Source: Streptomyces sp. A 4/2 (lineage in GTDB: Bacteria; Actinomycetota; Actinomycetes; Streptomycetales; Streptomycetaceae). From it: DNA of 64,000 nucleotides. The stretch's first letter is position 1; every line of letters starts with the position of its first letter. Below the pieces are notes generated by a model, which was given only the letters and a program-made list of their open reading frames with translations, made no database searches and was not told the DNA's origin. The DNA is taken from contig NZ_CALNVW010000023.1 of NCBI RefSeq assembly GCF_940670765.1, positions 62,001-126,000 on the forward strand, read 5' to 3'. Shown here piece after piece: positions 1-8,305 of this stretch. The translations under genes and the position numbers were made by a program.

Positions 1-1688
1 TGGGTGCCGATGTGCGGCGAGACCGCGGTGACGCCCTTCGCGTGGTCCAGCGCGGTGACCGTGGAGGGGGCCAGCGGCATGCCGTTCGCCATCTGGACCA
101 TGTAGTCGGCCTTGATGTTGTCCGTGGTCACCCGGTCCACGGCCTGGCTCATCGTGGCGCCGAGCACCGAGAGCCCGGTGACCAGGGTGAGCCCGATCGC
201 GAGGGCGGACGCGGTGGCGCCGGTGCGGCGCGGGTTACGGACCGCGTTCTGGCCCGCCAGCTTCCCGGACACCCCGAACAGCCGGTTCAGCAGCGGCCGT
301 ACGAGGGCGATGACCGGCCGGGACAGCAGCGGGATCAGCACGATCACGCCGATCAGGGCCAGGAAGGCACCGGCCGCGATCATCATCCGGCCGTCGGAAC
401 CGGCCGCCGCGCCCGCCACGATCACGGCCGCGCCGAGCAGGGTGATGACGCCGCCGATGACGTTCCGCACCACCAGGGACTTGGTCGACGCGGGCAGGTG
501 CGCACTGCCCATCGCGGCCACCGGCGGGATCCTCGCGGCCCGGCGGGCGGGCAGCCAGGCGGCGAGCATCGTGATCAGTACGCCGACCAGCAGCGCGGCC
601 AGCGCGGTGGTGGGCGCCACGATCAGCGGACCGCCCGGCACCTTCGCACCGAACGCGCCCATCGCGGAGCGCAGTCCGACGGCCAGCCCGATGCCCAGCC
701 CGAAGCCGACCGCGGACGCCACCAGACCGACCACCAGGGCCTCGGCGAGCACCGACCGGGTGACCTGCTTGCGGGAGGCGCCGACCGCGCGCAGCAGCGC
801 CAGCTCCTTGGTGCGCTGGGCGACCAGCATGGTGAAGGTGTTGGAGATCAGGAAGATCCCGACGAAGAGGGCGACTCCGGCGAAGGCGAGGAGCATCTGG
901 TTGAGCCCCGACATGCCCTTCTCGATCTGCTTGGCCTGGTCGTCGGCGAGCTGCTTGCCGGTCTGCGCGGTGGCGTTCTCCGGCAGCAGCGGCCTCACCT
1001 GGGAGAGGAGCTGCGTGGCGGACGTACCGGACGCGGCGGAGATGTTGACGTCCTGGAAGTAGCCGGGCTCCAGATAGAGCTTCTGCGCCACGGCCGTGTC
1101 GAAGAGGACCAGGCTGCCGCCCGCGCTGACCGCGCCGTCCTCGGTGGTGAAGACACCGGAGAGGGTGTACTTCTGCACCGGCCCGTTGGTCGCCACCCGC
1201 ACGGTGTCGCCGACGTGGTACTTGCCCTTGTCCGCGGTGTCCTGGTCGAGGGCGATCTGACCGTTCTTCACCGGGCCCGAGCCGTCGGTGAAGGTGTACT
1301 GGGCGTCCTTGCCCTGCGGTCCGGGTGCGAAGTTCCCGCCGGAGTTGGACCAGCCGTTGCCGATCAGCTTGCCGTTCCGGTCGGCGACCCCGGCGAATCC
1401 GGAGACCCGGCCGGTGGCCGAGGTGACCCCGTCCAGCCGCCCTATCTTCTCCAGGGCCGCCGCGCTGACGCCGGGGTTCTGCTTGCTGCCGTGGTCCTGG
1501 CGGTAGGAGGTGACGGCGACGGCGGTCTTGTCGTAGCTCTTCGCCGACTGGTTGCGGAAGGCGTGGCCGAGGGTGTCGGTGAAGACCAGGGTGCCGGAGA
1601 CGAAGGCCACGCCGAGCATCACGGCGAGTACGGTCATCAGCAGCCTGGCCTTGTGCGCGAGCACGTTGCGCAAGGCGGTACGGAACAT
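1..1688 (-). CDS. FtsX/MacB-type ABC transporter permease (3' part outside the window)
   Basis: Large membrane subunit of an ABC exporter, paired with the ATPase encoded just upstream on the same strand. The ATG at 1688 gives the N-terminus MFRTALRNVLAHKARLLMTV, typical of FtsX-like permeases: a short amphipathic start, a first membrane helix, then a long extracellular domain (roughly residues 40-250). A cluster of membrane helices follows, with the FtsX signature (VALFVGIFLISNTFTMLVAQ then RTKELALLRAVGAS). A second FtsX-like half begins near the left edge and continues out of the window. Family knowledge: these permeases move peptides, lipids or drugs outward, or work mechanically; the substrate cannot be read from sequence. 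It belongs to the host chromosome, outside the integrated element. Confidence 0.9.
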   Translation of the reverse strand, partial: MFRTALRNVLAHKARLLMTVLAVMLGVAFVSGTLVFTDTLGHAFRNQSAKSYDKTAVAVTSYRQDHGSKQNPGVSAAALEKIGRLDGVTSATGRVSGFAGVADRNGKLIGNGWSNSGGNFAPGPQGKDAQYTFTDGSGPVKNGQIALDQDTADKGKYHVGDTVRVATNGPVQKYTLSGVFTTEDGAVSAGGSLVLFDTAVAQKLYLEPGYFQDVNISAASGTSATQLLSQVRPLLPENATAQTGKQLADDQAKQIEKGMSGLNQMLLAFAGVALFVGIFLISNTFTMLVAQRTKELALLRAVGASRKQVTRSVLAEALVVGLVASAVGFGLGIGLAVGLRSAMGAFGAKVPGGPLIVAPTTALAALLVGVLITMLAAWLPARRAARIPPVAAMGSAHLPASTKSLVVRNVIGGVITLLGAAVIVAGAAAGSDGRMMIAAGAFLALIGVIVLIPLLSRPVIALVRPLLNRLFGVSGKLAGQNAVRNPRRTGATASALAIGLTLVTGLSVLGATMSQAVDRVTTDNIKADYMVQMANGMPLAPSTVTALDHAKGVTAVSPHIGT

Positions 1689-1762
1689 GGTGTGTCAGTC
1701 CTGAGGTGAGGAGCCGGCGGGGTGGGGCAGGGCCGAGCGGGGTCGGCGGGTGCGGTCCGGTG

Positions 1763-2533
1763 TCAGCTGGTCCGGCCCCGGGCGTCGAACTCCTTCATCC
1801 GGTCGAGCACGCCGTCGGCGGTGGGCGACAGCATCTCGTCGACGATCCGGCCGTCCGCGAGGAAGATCACCCGGTCCGCGTAGGCGGCGGCCACCGGGTC
1901 GTGGGTCACCATGACGACGGTCTGGCCCAGTTCCCGTACGGAGTTGCGCAGGAAGCCCAGCACCTCCGCCCCCGAGCGGGAGTCCAGGTTCCCGGTCGGC
2001 TCGTCGCCGAAGATGATCTCGGGCTGCGAGGCCAGCGCGCGGGCCACCGCCACGCGCTGCTGCTGGCCGCCGGAGAGCTGGGTGGGCCGGTGGCTGAGCC
2101 GGTCCTTGAGCCCCACCATCTCGATGACGTTCGCCAGCCACGCCTTGTCGGGCTTGCGGCCCGCGATGTCCATCGGCAGCGTGATGTTCTCGGCCGCGGT
2201 CAGCGTGGGCAGCAGGTTGAACGCCTGGAAGATGAAGCCGATCTTGTCCCGGCGCAGCTGGGTGAGCTGCTTGTCCTTGAGGGTGCTCAGTTCGGTCTCA
2301 CCGATCCGTACGGAACCGGAGCTGAACGTGTCCAGGCCTGCCACGCAGTGCATCAGCGTCGACTTGCCGGAACCGGACGGGCCCATGATCGCGGTGAACT
2401 CGCCCTGCCGGAAGTCCACGGAGACGCTGTCCAGGGCGACCACCTGGGTCTCGCCGTGGCCGTACACCTTCGACAGTTCGGTGGCGCGAGCGGCCACCGC
2501 GGTGGAGCGGCGAGCGGTGGTGGTCGTGGTCAC
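1763..2533 (-). CDS. ABC transporter ATP-binding protein (MacB/LolD type)
   Basis: Cytoplasmic ATPase that powers the neighbouring permease. The Walker A motif GPSGSGKST, the signature LSGGQQQRVAVARAL, Walker B IIFGDEPTG and the switch histidine in VMVTHDP are all intact. About 256 residues is normal for the MacB/LolD class. I chose the GTG at 2533 because GAGGAG lies 6 nt upstream and the Thr-rich start leads directly into the ABC fold; the open frame extends further but without support. The stop is about 75 bp before the permease start, so the two are probably co-transcribed. This is host chromosome. Confidence 0.92.
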   Translation of the reverse strand: MTTTTTARRSTAVAARATELSKVYGHGETQVVALDSVSVDFRQGEFTAIMGPSGSGKSTLMHCVAGLDTFSSGSVRIGETELSTLKDKQLTQLRRDKIGFIFQAFNLLPTLTAAENITLPMDIAGRKPDKAWLANVIEMVGLKDRLSHRPTQLSGGQQQRVAVARALASQPEIIFGDEPTGNLDSRSGAEVLGFLRNSVRELGQTVVMVTHDPVAAAYADRVIFLADGRIVDEMLSPTADGVLDRMKEFDARGRTS

Positions 2534-2908
2534 GTGAGGCTCCTCGGGACAGGCTGTGGGGACCTCTTCATCCTGTCGCCGGTCCTGGGCCGGAACGTCC
2601 GTCCTCATGCCCGTTCCCGGGGCCGCCTTGAGACTGACCGAGGGCCGCTCGCCTCCTCCTCGGGGATGACACCGGCCCTGAGACGGTCCGCCGGAGGGAC
2701 CGGGCGGACCGGCCGGGCGGCGACTTTCCGTCAATCCCGTACCCCCCAGTACGAGGCGTCCACCACGTGCGGCATGTGCCGATGGCCCATCCACTTGCTG
2801 ACGCACCTTCAGGCATCAATAAAATAAGACAACATCGGGCTTCTCGTCCGATGCTCGGCGGGCGGGTCCGGATAGTCTCTGACTCGCGAATGCGGTGCCG
2901 CGCGCCCT
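2534..2908. other. Intergenic region between ABC operon and tRNA-Leu
   Basis: This 375 bp stretch has no convincing gene. It must hold the promoter of the leftward ABC operon and that of the rightward tRNA. A TAGTCT hexamer at 2873-2878 fits the actinobacterial -10 box (TAGNNT) and would start transcription about 25 nt before the tRNA; I see no good -35 match. An AT-rich patch lies around 2817-2838. Open frames on the minus strand here overlap the tRNA and are not believable genes. Confidence 0.4.
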
Positions 2909-2991
2909 GCCCGGATGGTGGAATGCAGACACGGCGAGCTTAAACCTCGCTGCCCCTCGGGGGCGTACCGGTTCAAGTCCGGTTCCGGGCA
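2909..2991 (+). tRNA. bldA: tRNA-Leu with anticodon UAA (bldA type); probable attachment site
   Basis: The cloverleaf is complete: acceptor GCCCGGA (2909-2915) pairs with TCCGGGC (2984-2990), the anticodon stem GCGAG/CTCGC encloses the loop CTTAAAC with anticodon TAA (2941-2943), there is a long class II variable arm, and the T-arm is ACCGG-TTCAAGT-CCGGT. CCA is not fully encoded, as usual in actinobacteria. Established knowledge: in Streptomyces the tRNA reading UUA is the product of bldA, which limits translation of TTA-containing developmental and antibiotic regulators. An integrase gene begins about 105 bp downstream, so the tRNA 3' half is probably the left attachment core and must be restored intact by the integrated element. 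Confidence 0.93.
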
Positions 2992-3095
2992 CCTCATCAA
3001 GCAGTGCATGTGACCAGCGAAAACGGCAAGTTTTCGCGGTCACTCTCTGTGCCTTTGGGCGCACCGTGGGCGCACGATGCGCCTAGCATCCCGAT

Positions 3096-4853
3096 ATGGC
3101 GTACATCGCAGAGCGCAAGAACAAGGCCGGCGAGGTCACGAGCTACCAGGTGAAGTGGCGTCTGGGCGGGGCCCGAAGCGCTCCGTTCCAGACGGAGCGC
3201 TTCGACGACGAGCCGTCGGCCGAGGTCTTCAAAGAGGCCGTCGACGACAACGCGCAGCAGTGGCCGTCCGGTTGGGTGAAGGGCGCGGGCTATGTTGCCC
3301 CGACGGCCGGCGTCGAGGCCCGGTACGTCTTCGAGGCGTACGCGCGCGAGTCGGTGAAGAACCGGACCGGAGTCGAGGAGCAGTACAAGGTCGCGATCAC
3401 GAAGGAGCTGGATACGTACCTCCTGCCGACCTTCGGGCATTGCGACATCCGCAGCACGGAGCACTTCTCCAAGGCGACCGTGAGCGCCTGGGTCAACCAG
3501 ATGGCCAAGACGAAGGTCTGGCGCGGCTCCAGGCACAAGGAGATGAGCCCGAAGACCCTCAAGAACCTCCACGGCCTGCTGAGCAGCATCCTCCGTGAGG
3601 CTGTCATGGAGGAGCCTCCTCTGCGGGCGAGGAATCCGTGTGAGCTGACCCGTCTGCCGCGTACCGACGACGACGGGGTGGACGACGAGGGTGATGAGGA
3701 CATGACCTTCCTCCTCCCCGAGGAGGTTGAAGCGATCGTCGACCAGCTCGACCGGCCGCAGGACCAGAAGCTCGTACGGGTGAAGTACGCGACCGGGTGC
3801 CGCTGGGGTGAACTCACGGCGCTGGCCAAGCGGCACGCCCTGACCCAGGACGGCAAGAGGAAGCTGCGTGTAACGAGGGCCTGGAAGCGTAAGCCCGGAG
3901 AGGGGTACTACCTGGGCAAGCCGAAGTCGAGGCGGTCGCGCCGGACGATCCGGGTCACCGAGACGACGTGGGCCGACCTGATCGACCTCGGCCTGGAGGA
4001 CCTCAAGCCGGGTGACCTGATCATCCACAACGGCAAGGCCGAGCGCCTGCCGTACTCGACGTTCTACGACCGGTGGACGGCGGCCGTAGGGCGGGCGCAC
4101 AAGGCAGGGACGCTGAGCGCGGAGAAGTTCCCGACGCTGCACGACCTCCGGCACAGCCACGCGGCGGCGCTGCTGTCCGCTGGGCGCGGCCTGACGTACG
4201 TCCAGCGGCGCCTTGGCCACGAGTCCATCACGACGACGTCGGACAGGTACGGGCACTTGCTTCCCGAGGCGGACGACGATGCGATGGAGACGATCGAAAG
4301 ATCACTCACGGGCGGGCGTGCGCCCGAGCCTGCGGTGATGGAGACGGTGGAGGTCGGGCCGCTGCTGTATGTCGCTCACCTCGACGGGGATCTCAAGGGC
4401 TTCCGTCGGCGGGAGCACGCCCAGGAGGTGGTCGAGCAGTGGCCGCTCGACACGGGGCGCCCGGCGCGGCTGGAGACGTGGAGCCAGGGCTGGTGGCAGC
4501 GGACGGTGACGGGTGGGATGAACGCGGTCCTGGCCCACCTCCCCGACCGGGTGTGGGTGGTCACGATGGGCCCTACGGTCTATCAGGCCGACGGGACCGA
4601 AGTCGTGTTGGGCGATGCGCACGAGGCCTACGGGCGGTGGGTGTGGGAGTGGGAGGAGACCTACACCACGGAGCGTGCAGTGCCGCACGCGGAGTGGCGG
4701 CCTGGCGAGGCCGCTTGCACGGAGGCCCGCGCTTGGGGCACGGACGAGGTGGCTGTGAGGGCGGCGTACGCGGAGGCTCGTGCTGATGCGCTGCGGATCT
4801 GTGGGCATTCGCCGTACGCGCAGTCTGTCGAGACGGGGCTGCCGCAGGACTGA
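3096..4853 (+). CDS. int: Tyrosine recombinase (phage integrase) with long C-terminal extension
   Basis: Site-specific recombinase that would insert and excise the element at the adjacent tRNA. Residues 1-60 form an arm-type N-terminal region, about 75-180 the SAM-like core-binding domain, and 205-400 the catalytic domain. The active-site set is complete: Arg236 (CRWGEL), His349 and Arg352 (LHDLRHSH), His375 (LGHES) and nucleophile Tyr385 (SDRYGH). At 585 residues it is far longer than the usual 380-420. About 180 residues after the tyrosine (from roughly 410) form an extra Trp-rich domain I do not recognise. It lies immediately beside the tRNA and is transcribed away from it. Confidence 0.95.
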   Translation: MAYIAERKNKAGEVTSYQVKWRLGGARSAPFQTERFDDEPSAEVFKEAVDDNAQQWPSGWVKGAGYVAPTAGVEARYVFEAYARESVKNRTGVEEQYKVAITKELDTYLLPTFGHCDIRSTEHFSKATVSAWVNQMAKTKVWRGSRHKEMSPKTLKNLHGLLSSILREAVMEEPPLRARNPCELTRLPRTDDDGVDDEGDEDMTFLLPEEVEAIVDQLDRPQDQKLVRVKYATGCRWGELTALAKRHALTQDGKRKLRVTRAWKRKPGEGYYLGKPKSRRSRRTIRVTETTWADLIDLGLEDLKPGDLIIHNGKAERLPYSTFYDRWTAAVGRAHKAGTLSAEKFPTLHDLRHSHAAALLSAGRGLTYVQRRLGHESITTTSDRYGHLLPEADDDAMETIERSLTGGRAPEPAVMETVEVGPLLYVAHLDGDLKGFRRREHAQEVVEQWPLDTGRPARLETWSQGWWQRTVTGGMNAVLAHLPDRVWVVTMGPTVYQADGTEVVLGDAHEAYGRWVWEWEETYTTERAVPHAEWRPGEAACTEARAWGTDEVAVRAAYAEARADALRICGHSPYAQSVETGLPQD

Positions 4854-4881
4854 CCGGGCATCGTTGTCAGCCGGTCCGGAT

Positions 4882-5373
4882 TTAGGGTTTGGCCTGGTCG
4901 GCTACGTGCGGCTGGCTCTGGTTGGGGAGCAGGGTCAGCCGCATCGGGTGTGCGGCACTGGGCAGGGTCATTCCGCCTGAGGTGTGCCGGGTGAACAGGT
5001 CGTTGCGCGACTGGAGGGTTTCCTGCACGAGGAGGTTGTATTCCTCGGTCATCTCGTGCAGTTCGCGGCGTAGGGATTCGGACACCATTCTTTCCGCGGC
5101 CAGACAGTCGATGGTCTCGTCGAGGCGGGCCACCAGGTTGCCCGTGTGGAAATGGGCGACCCACTGCTGTTGTGCGAGGGCCTGACGTTGCCCCTGCCCG
5201 AACTCGACCATCCATCCCCGCACGATGGACAGGGCGGCCCAGAGAATGCCGCAGAGGACCAGGGCCATACCAGTGGTGGTGGTGATGGCGTCGTCATGCT
5301 GGGCGCCGAGCGCTGTAGCGCCTGCGCCTGCCGTGATCGTCGCTGCCCTCGTCAGACCGTACGACGACTTCAT
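4882..5373 (-). CDS. Small membrane protein downstream of the repressor
   Basis: Unrecognised 163-residue protein. One clear membrane helix lies at about residues 35-53 (MALVLCGILWAALSIV), followed by a long helical, probably cytoplasmic region rich in Glu, Arg and Leu. The ATG at 5373 lies 3 nt after the stop of the repressor gene, so both are on one transcript. Genes in this position of an immunity operon are often expressed in the lysogen and can act in superinfection exclusion; that role is inference from position only. It converges on the integrase gene. Confidence 0.7.
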   Translation of the reverse strand: MKSSYGLTRAATITAGAGATALGAQHDDAITTTTGMALVLCGILWAALSIVRGWMVEFGQGQRQALAQQQWVAHFHTGNLVARLDETIDCLAAERMVSESLRRELHEMTEEYNLLVQETLQSRNDLFTRHTSGGMTLPSAAHPMRLTLLPNQSQPHVADQAKP

Positions 5374-5376
5374 GTG

Positions 5377-5835
5377 CTACCCCCTTGCGCTGACCTCCCG
5401 ATCCTGAGCGGTGGTCTGGTCCGCCTCAGCCTGGAGGTTCTGCGCCTGCCGGATGTTACTGATGAGGTATGCGCGCACCATGGGGTCATGGATGCCCCAT
5501 ACATCTGCCGCGTCCTCTGGGCTCAGGGTTTCTGAGCGTACAGCGATTTCAGGCCGGTCCGTCCATGCTTCGGGCGAAATAACACCTGATTCGATCATCA
5601 ACTCGCGTACGTCAACGCGAACCGCCCGTGCGAGCCCTTCGAGCTGAGACGGGCGAGGGAGCGTTTTGCCGTCGAGTGTCCGGCTGATGGCGGAAGGGCT
5701 CATTCCGCTCGCTTCCGCGAGAGCCCTGCGTCCCCCTGTGCCCCGAGTGGTGTCGAAGCCGGCGTTCACCGCAGCCCTGGTGAGGAACGCGGCGAACTGC
5801 GCGGTGACGGTGGCGGTCGGTTCTCTGGGCGTCAT
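5377..5835 (-). CDS. XRE-family repressor, probable immunity repressor
   Basis: 152-residue DNA-binding protein with a helix-turn-helix at about residues 37-75 (ALAEASGMSPSAISRTLDGKTLP, then LARAVRVDVRELM), the XRE/Cro-CI type fold. The C-terminal part is acidic and helical and may dimerise. It is transcribed leftward, divergently from a second small XRE gene at 6083. Four related palindromes (5876-6063) lie between them, the classic layout of a repressor/cro switch. The ATG at 5835 leaves about 40 bp to the nearest operator. I infer it holds the prophage silent; the sequence shows no autocleavage domain. Confidence 0.85.
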   Translation of the reverse strand: MTPREPTATVTAQFAAFLTRAAVNAGFDTTRGTGGRRALAEASGMSPSAISRTLDGKTLPRPSQLEGLARAVRVDVRELMIESGVISPEAWTDRPEIAVRSETLSPEDAADVWGIHDPMVRAYLISNIRQAQNLQAEADQTTAQDREVSARG

Positions 5836-5875
5836 GCCTGGAGGCTAGCGCGCGCGTGTGCAAGACGACGCAGGC

Positions 5876-6063
5876 TTGCATGCGTGCATGCCCGCAGGTC
5901 AGCGAGGCGCCAGAGGGGATTGTGACATTTTCGCAGGCGGCGGCGGGGGTGCGCGGGCGTGCGTTCACGAATTCGACACACCCGGAATTTCAGCGTCATC
6001 ACTTGCATGCGTGCAAGCCGGTGGCTAGTGTCATGCATGCAAGCAATTGATGCACGCATGCAC
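5876..6063. promoter_or_regulatory. Switch region with four TGCAYGCRTGCA-type operators
   Basis: Between the divergent XRE genes are repeated palindromes on one theme: TTGCATGCGTGCAT at 5876-5889, CTTGCATGCGTGCAAG at 6002-6017 (perfect except for the central four bases), CATGCATGCAAG around 6032-6043, and TGCACGCATGCA at 6051-6062. Three of the four sit close to the rightward gene at 6083 and one close to the leftward repressor, matching unequal control of two promoters. The region is also less GC-rich than its surroundings. Confidence 0.8.
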
Positions 6064-6082
6064 GTCTGGATTGGGGGTCTGA

Positions 6083-6313
6083 ATGACCACGACCACGGCA
6101 TACCGCTTCCGTGCGGATGTCCTCGCTGCGAAGGCAGCGGCGGCGAGCGACATGACGCACTACGCCATCGCCCGGCGGACCGGAGTGGTGGAGTCGACGA
6201 TTTCCCGGCTCATCGCGGGACGCACGATGCCGAGCCTGCCGACGCTGGGGGCGATCGCCGCCGCGTACGGGACGACTCTGGACGACCTGGTCGACCGGAG
6301 AGAGGCCGCGTGA
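6083..6313 (+). CDS. Small XRE-family regulator (Cro-like)
   Basis: 76-residue protein consisting almost only of an HTH domain: YAIARRTGVVESTISRLIAG with LGAIAAAYGTTLDDL behind it. It starts at the ATG at 6083, about 20 bp from the last operator, and is the first gene of the rightward transcript. Opposing the larger repressor across shared operators, it is the natural candidate for the Cro-like lytic regulator. It overlaps the next gene by 4 nt (GTGA). Confidence 0.82.
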   Translation: MTTTTAYRFRADVLAAKAAAASDMTHYAIARRTGVVESTISRLIAGRTMPSLPTLGAIAAAYGTTLDDLVDRREAA

Positions 6314-6561
6314 GCGTGAGCCTCCAGAACTACACGCTCGAAGAGGCTGCTGAACTCCTGCGCTGCAAACCGCGGTTCCTGGAGGACAACCTCCGAGACC
6401 TGCCGCACCAGAAGATCGGCGCCGCCGTCGCGTTCGACGCGGAGGAGGTGCTGGCCATCAAGGCAATGCACCGAGTCCGACCGGAGCCGACGCCCGCCGC
6501 CGAGGGCGCCCGGACGCTGATGTCGATCAGCCCGTCCCGGAGCCGTCAGCGCACCGGCTGA
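6310..6561 (+). CDS. Winged-helix DNA-binding protein, excisionase-like
   Basis: 83-residue basic protein matching the small HTH/excisionase pattern: YTLEEAAELLRCKPRFLEDN, then LPHQKIGAAVAFDAEEVLAIK. Recombination directionality factors paired with tyrosine integrases commonly have this fold, so it may be the excisionase, but a transcriptional role is equally possible. The GTG at 6310 overlaps the upstream stop; a second GTG at 6316 is the alternative start. Confidence 0.65.
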   Translation: MSVSLQNYTLEEAAELLRCKPRFLEDNLRDLPHQKIGAAVAFDAEEVLAIKAMHRVRPEPTPAAEGARTLMSISPSRSRQRTG

Positions 6562-6641
6562 CCACAGAACGACAACGGGGCCGCCACGACCATGCCCGGT
6601 CCTGACAGCCCCTCGGATCACCCAACTGCGAAAGGGTCACC

Positions 6642-6734
6642 GTGAAATCCCAGCTTAGCGAGCCCCACGACGAGGCCACTCGTCGCGCGACGGCTCAGCG
6701 CGCCTACCGCCCCACCGGAGGTGGGTCGGCATGA
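6642..6734 (+). CDS. Very small protein (30 aa)
   Basis: The frame starts at the GTG at 6642, with AAAGGG 5 nt upstream, and ends in an ATGA overlap with the next gene at 6731. Gene chains coupled this way are the rule throughout the element, which is the main support. The peptide is basic (VKSQLSEPHDEATRRATAQR) with no recognised motif; function unknown. Confidence 0.5.
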   Translation: MKSQLSEPHDEATRRATAQRAYRPTGGGSA

Positions 6735-7000
6735 GCGGCATCATCCTCGCCGCCATGATCGCGGCGAGCGTCCTGCTCCCGGTGGCCGTCGTCACGCACC
6801 GCGTGGCTACGGCACCCCCGGAGGAGCCCAACGACCCGGCTGACTACGTCACGTCGAAACCGCCCCACAACCCGCGCACTTGCGCCCTGTGCGCCCCGCT
6901 GCGCCACCCCTCCAGCCGCCGGACGCGACGCGTCCTGGCGAAGCTCCCCCGTCAATCCGCTCCGTTCGATACCAGCCGTGAGAACGGCGGTAGCCGCTGA
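6731..7000 (+). CDS. Small membrane-anchored protein with CxxC
   Basis: 89 residues: an N-terminal hydrophobic helix (IILAAMIAASVLLPVAVV) followed by a short acidic linker, a CALC motif and a basic tail. It looks like a single-pass membrane protein. It overlaps the upstream small gene (ATGA) and the downstream gene (TGATG), so it is translated within the early operon. No family recognised. Confidence 0.6.
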   Translation: MSGIILAAMIAASVLLPVAVVTHRVATAPPEEPNDPADYVTSKPPHNPRTCALCAPLRHPSSRRTRRVLAKLPRQSAPFDTSRENGGSR

Positions 7001-7236
7001 TGTACCTCCTGAGCAACGAGCGGCCGATCGGTGATCTGGCGTGGATGCGGATTGCGTCCAGCGCCGAGCCCGAGCGGTTTCGGGCCTGCATGGCCAGGAC
7101 GCTGACCGCCCTCGGTCAGGGCGACGACATCGCCACCAAGGCATGGCGCGCCGGTGACCCGGTCCGGCTCGCCGCTGAGATCGAAGCTCTTGCCGGCGTC
7201 CGCCGCCTCAACTCATTCCGGAAGGGCCCCAAGTGA
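7000..7236 (+). CDS. Hypothetical early protein
   Basis: 78-residue soluble protein, mostly helical (FRACMARTLTALGQGDDIAT). It sits directly upstream of the exonuclease gene with GTGA coupling, so it probably belongs to the recombination operon. I recognise no domain. Confidence 0.6.
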   Translation: MYLLSNERPIGDLAWMRIASSAEPERFRACMARTLTALGQGDDIATKAWRAGDPVRLAAEIEALAGVRRLNSFRKGPK

Positions 7237-8303
7237 CCACCGTGACCACGCTGTTCGACCTGACTGATGAGACCGGCGGCGTCTTGGCCGACGCCCCCAC
7301 CGCGCGTCTGCTGCTGCCCGCCGACGCGCCCCGCGAGGAGTGGCTGGAGGTTCGCCGAGGCGGTATCGGAGGCTCCGACGTCGCCGGAATCCTCGGACTG
7401 GCCGGGAAGTACACCGGCCCGCGCCACGTCTTCGAGGAGAAGCACGGCCGCTCGACCTTCAAGGGCACCGAGTACACCGAGATCGGTACGGAGATCGAGG
7501 ACTTCATCGCCCACATGTTCACGAAGCGGTCGGGGGTTCCGACCGCAGAGGCGCCGGGGACGCTCGTCCACGTCGACCGGCCGTGGATGCGGGTGAACGT
7601 CGACAGGTTCACCTTCGAGCGGCCGGGCCCGGCGTCCGGGGTGCTGGAGTGCAAGAACCGCAGTGAGTACCAGGCGGACCAGTGGGAGGACGGGGCGGTT
7701 CCCGATGCCCCCGCGATTCAGTGCCACTGGGGTATGGCCGTCGGCGGCTGGGACCACGGCTTCGTGGCCGCGCTGGTCGGCGGCAACAAGCTCCGCTGGG
7801 TCCGCTTGGAGCGCGACGAGGAGATGGTCGAGTACCTCGTCGACTACTGCGGGAAGTGGTTCACCCGGCACATCGTCGAGGGGTTCGAGCCCTCGGCTGA
7901 CGGCCTGGAGGCGACCACCGACCTGCTGGCGAAGCTCTGGTCCGTTAAGGCGGAGACCATCGCCGAGATCGACGTCGACAAGGCCAAGGCGCTGCGCGCC
8001 AGGCGTGCGGAGCTCAAGGAGCGGGAGAAGGCGCTCGCCGAGGACCTGCGCCTGGTTGAGAACGAGATGCGGCTCCTCACCGGCGAGAACGAGATCGTCA
8101 AGGCGGGCGGCAAGCCGGCGTGGACGTGGAAGGCCAACGGCAACTTCGCGTCGAAGCAGTTCGCCGAGGCCGAGCCCGAGCTGTTCGCGAAGTACATGCA
8201 CAAGGTCCCTGCCCTCGACCTCGACCGGCTCAAGACCGAGCAGCCCGAGAAGTACGCGGAGTACCGCGCCCGTCGGCTCGTCGTCCCCGCGAAGGGAATC
8301 TGA
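7233..8303 (+). CDS. YqaJ-like viral recombinase (exonuclease)
   Basis: Alkaline-exonuclease-type nuclease of the lambda Exo/YqaJ superfamily, which resects double-stranded ends so that an annealase can act. Visible motifs are WLEVRRGGIGGSDVAGILGL near residue 35, the conserved EIGTEIEDFIAHMF helix near 80, an Asp in VNVDRFTFE and the catalytic ECKN near residue 138. The C-terminal third (about 245-300) is a charged coiled coil (RARRAELKEREKALAEDLRL). Length (356) is normal. It is followed 2 bp later by the RecT gene, the usual Exo/annealase pair. Confidence 0.9.
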   Translation: MTTVTTLFDLTDETGGVLADAPTARLLLPADAPREEWLEVRRGGIGGSDVAGILGLAGKYTGPRHVFEEKHGRSTFKGTEYTEIGTEIEDFIAHMFTKRSGVPTAEAPGTLVHVDRPWMRVNVDRFTFERPGPASGVLECKNRSEYQADQWEDGAVPDAPAIQCHWGMAVGGWDHGFVAALVGGNKLRWVRLERDEEMVEYLVDYCGKWFTRHIVEGFEPSADGLEATTDLLAKLWSVKAETIAEIDVDKAKALRARRAELKEREKALAEDLRLVENEMRLLTGENEIVKAGGKPAWTWKANGNFASKQFAEAEPELFAKYMHKVPALDLDRLKTEQPEKYAEYRARRLVVPAKGI

Positions 8304-8305
8304 TC

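Noticed and set aside
12..1709. Long plus-strand open frame across the permease gene
   Set aside because: Arg/Gly/His-rich shadow of the minus-strand ABC permease; high-GC DNA gives such frames routinely.
2809..3064. Minus-strand frames over the tRNA
   Set aside because: They cover the tRNA gene and have no ribosome site or familiar motif.
3096..4853. TTA codons making the integrase bldA-dependent
   Set aside because: I saw no in-frame TTA in the integrase or in the other genes I looked at; the apparent cases were out of frame.
8120..8305. Upstream extension of the RecT gene
   Set aside because: It overlaps the end of the exonuclease gene in another frame; the ATG at 8306 follows the exonuclease stop and gives a normal RecT start.
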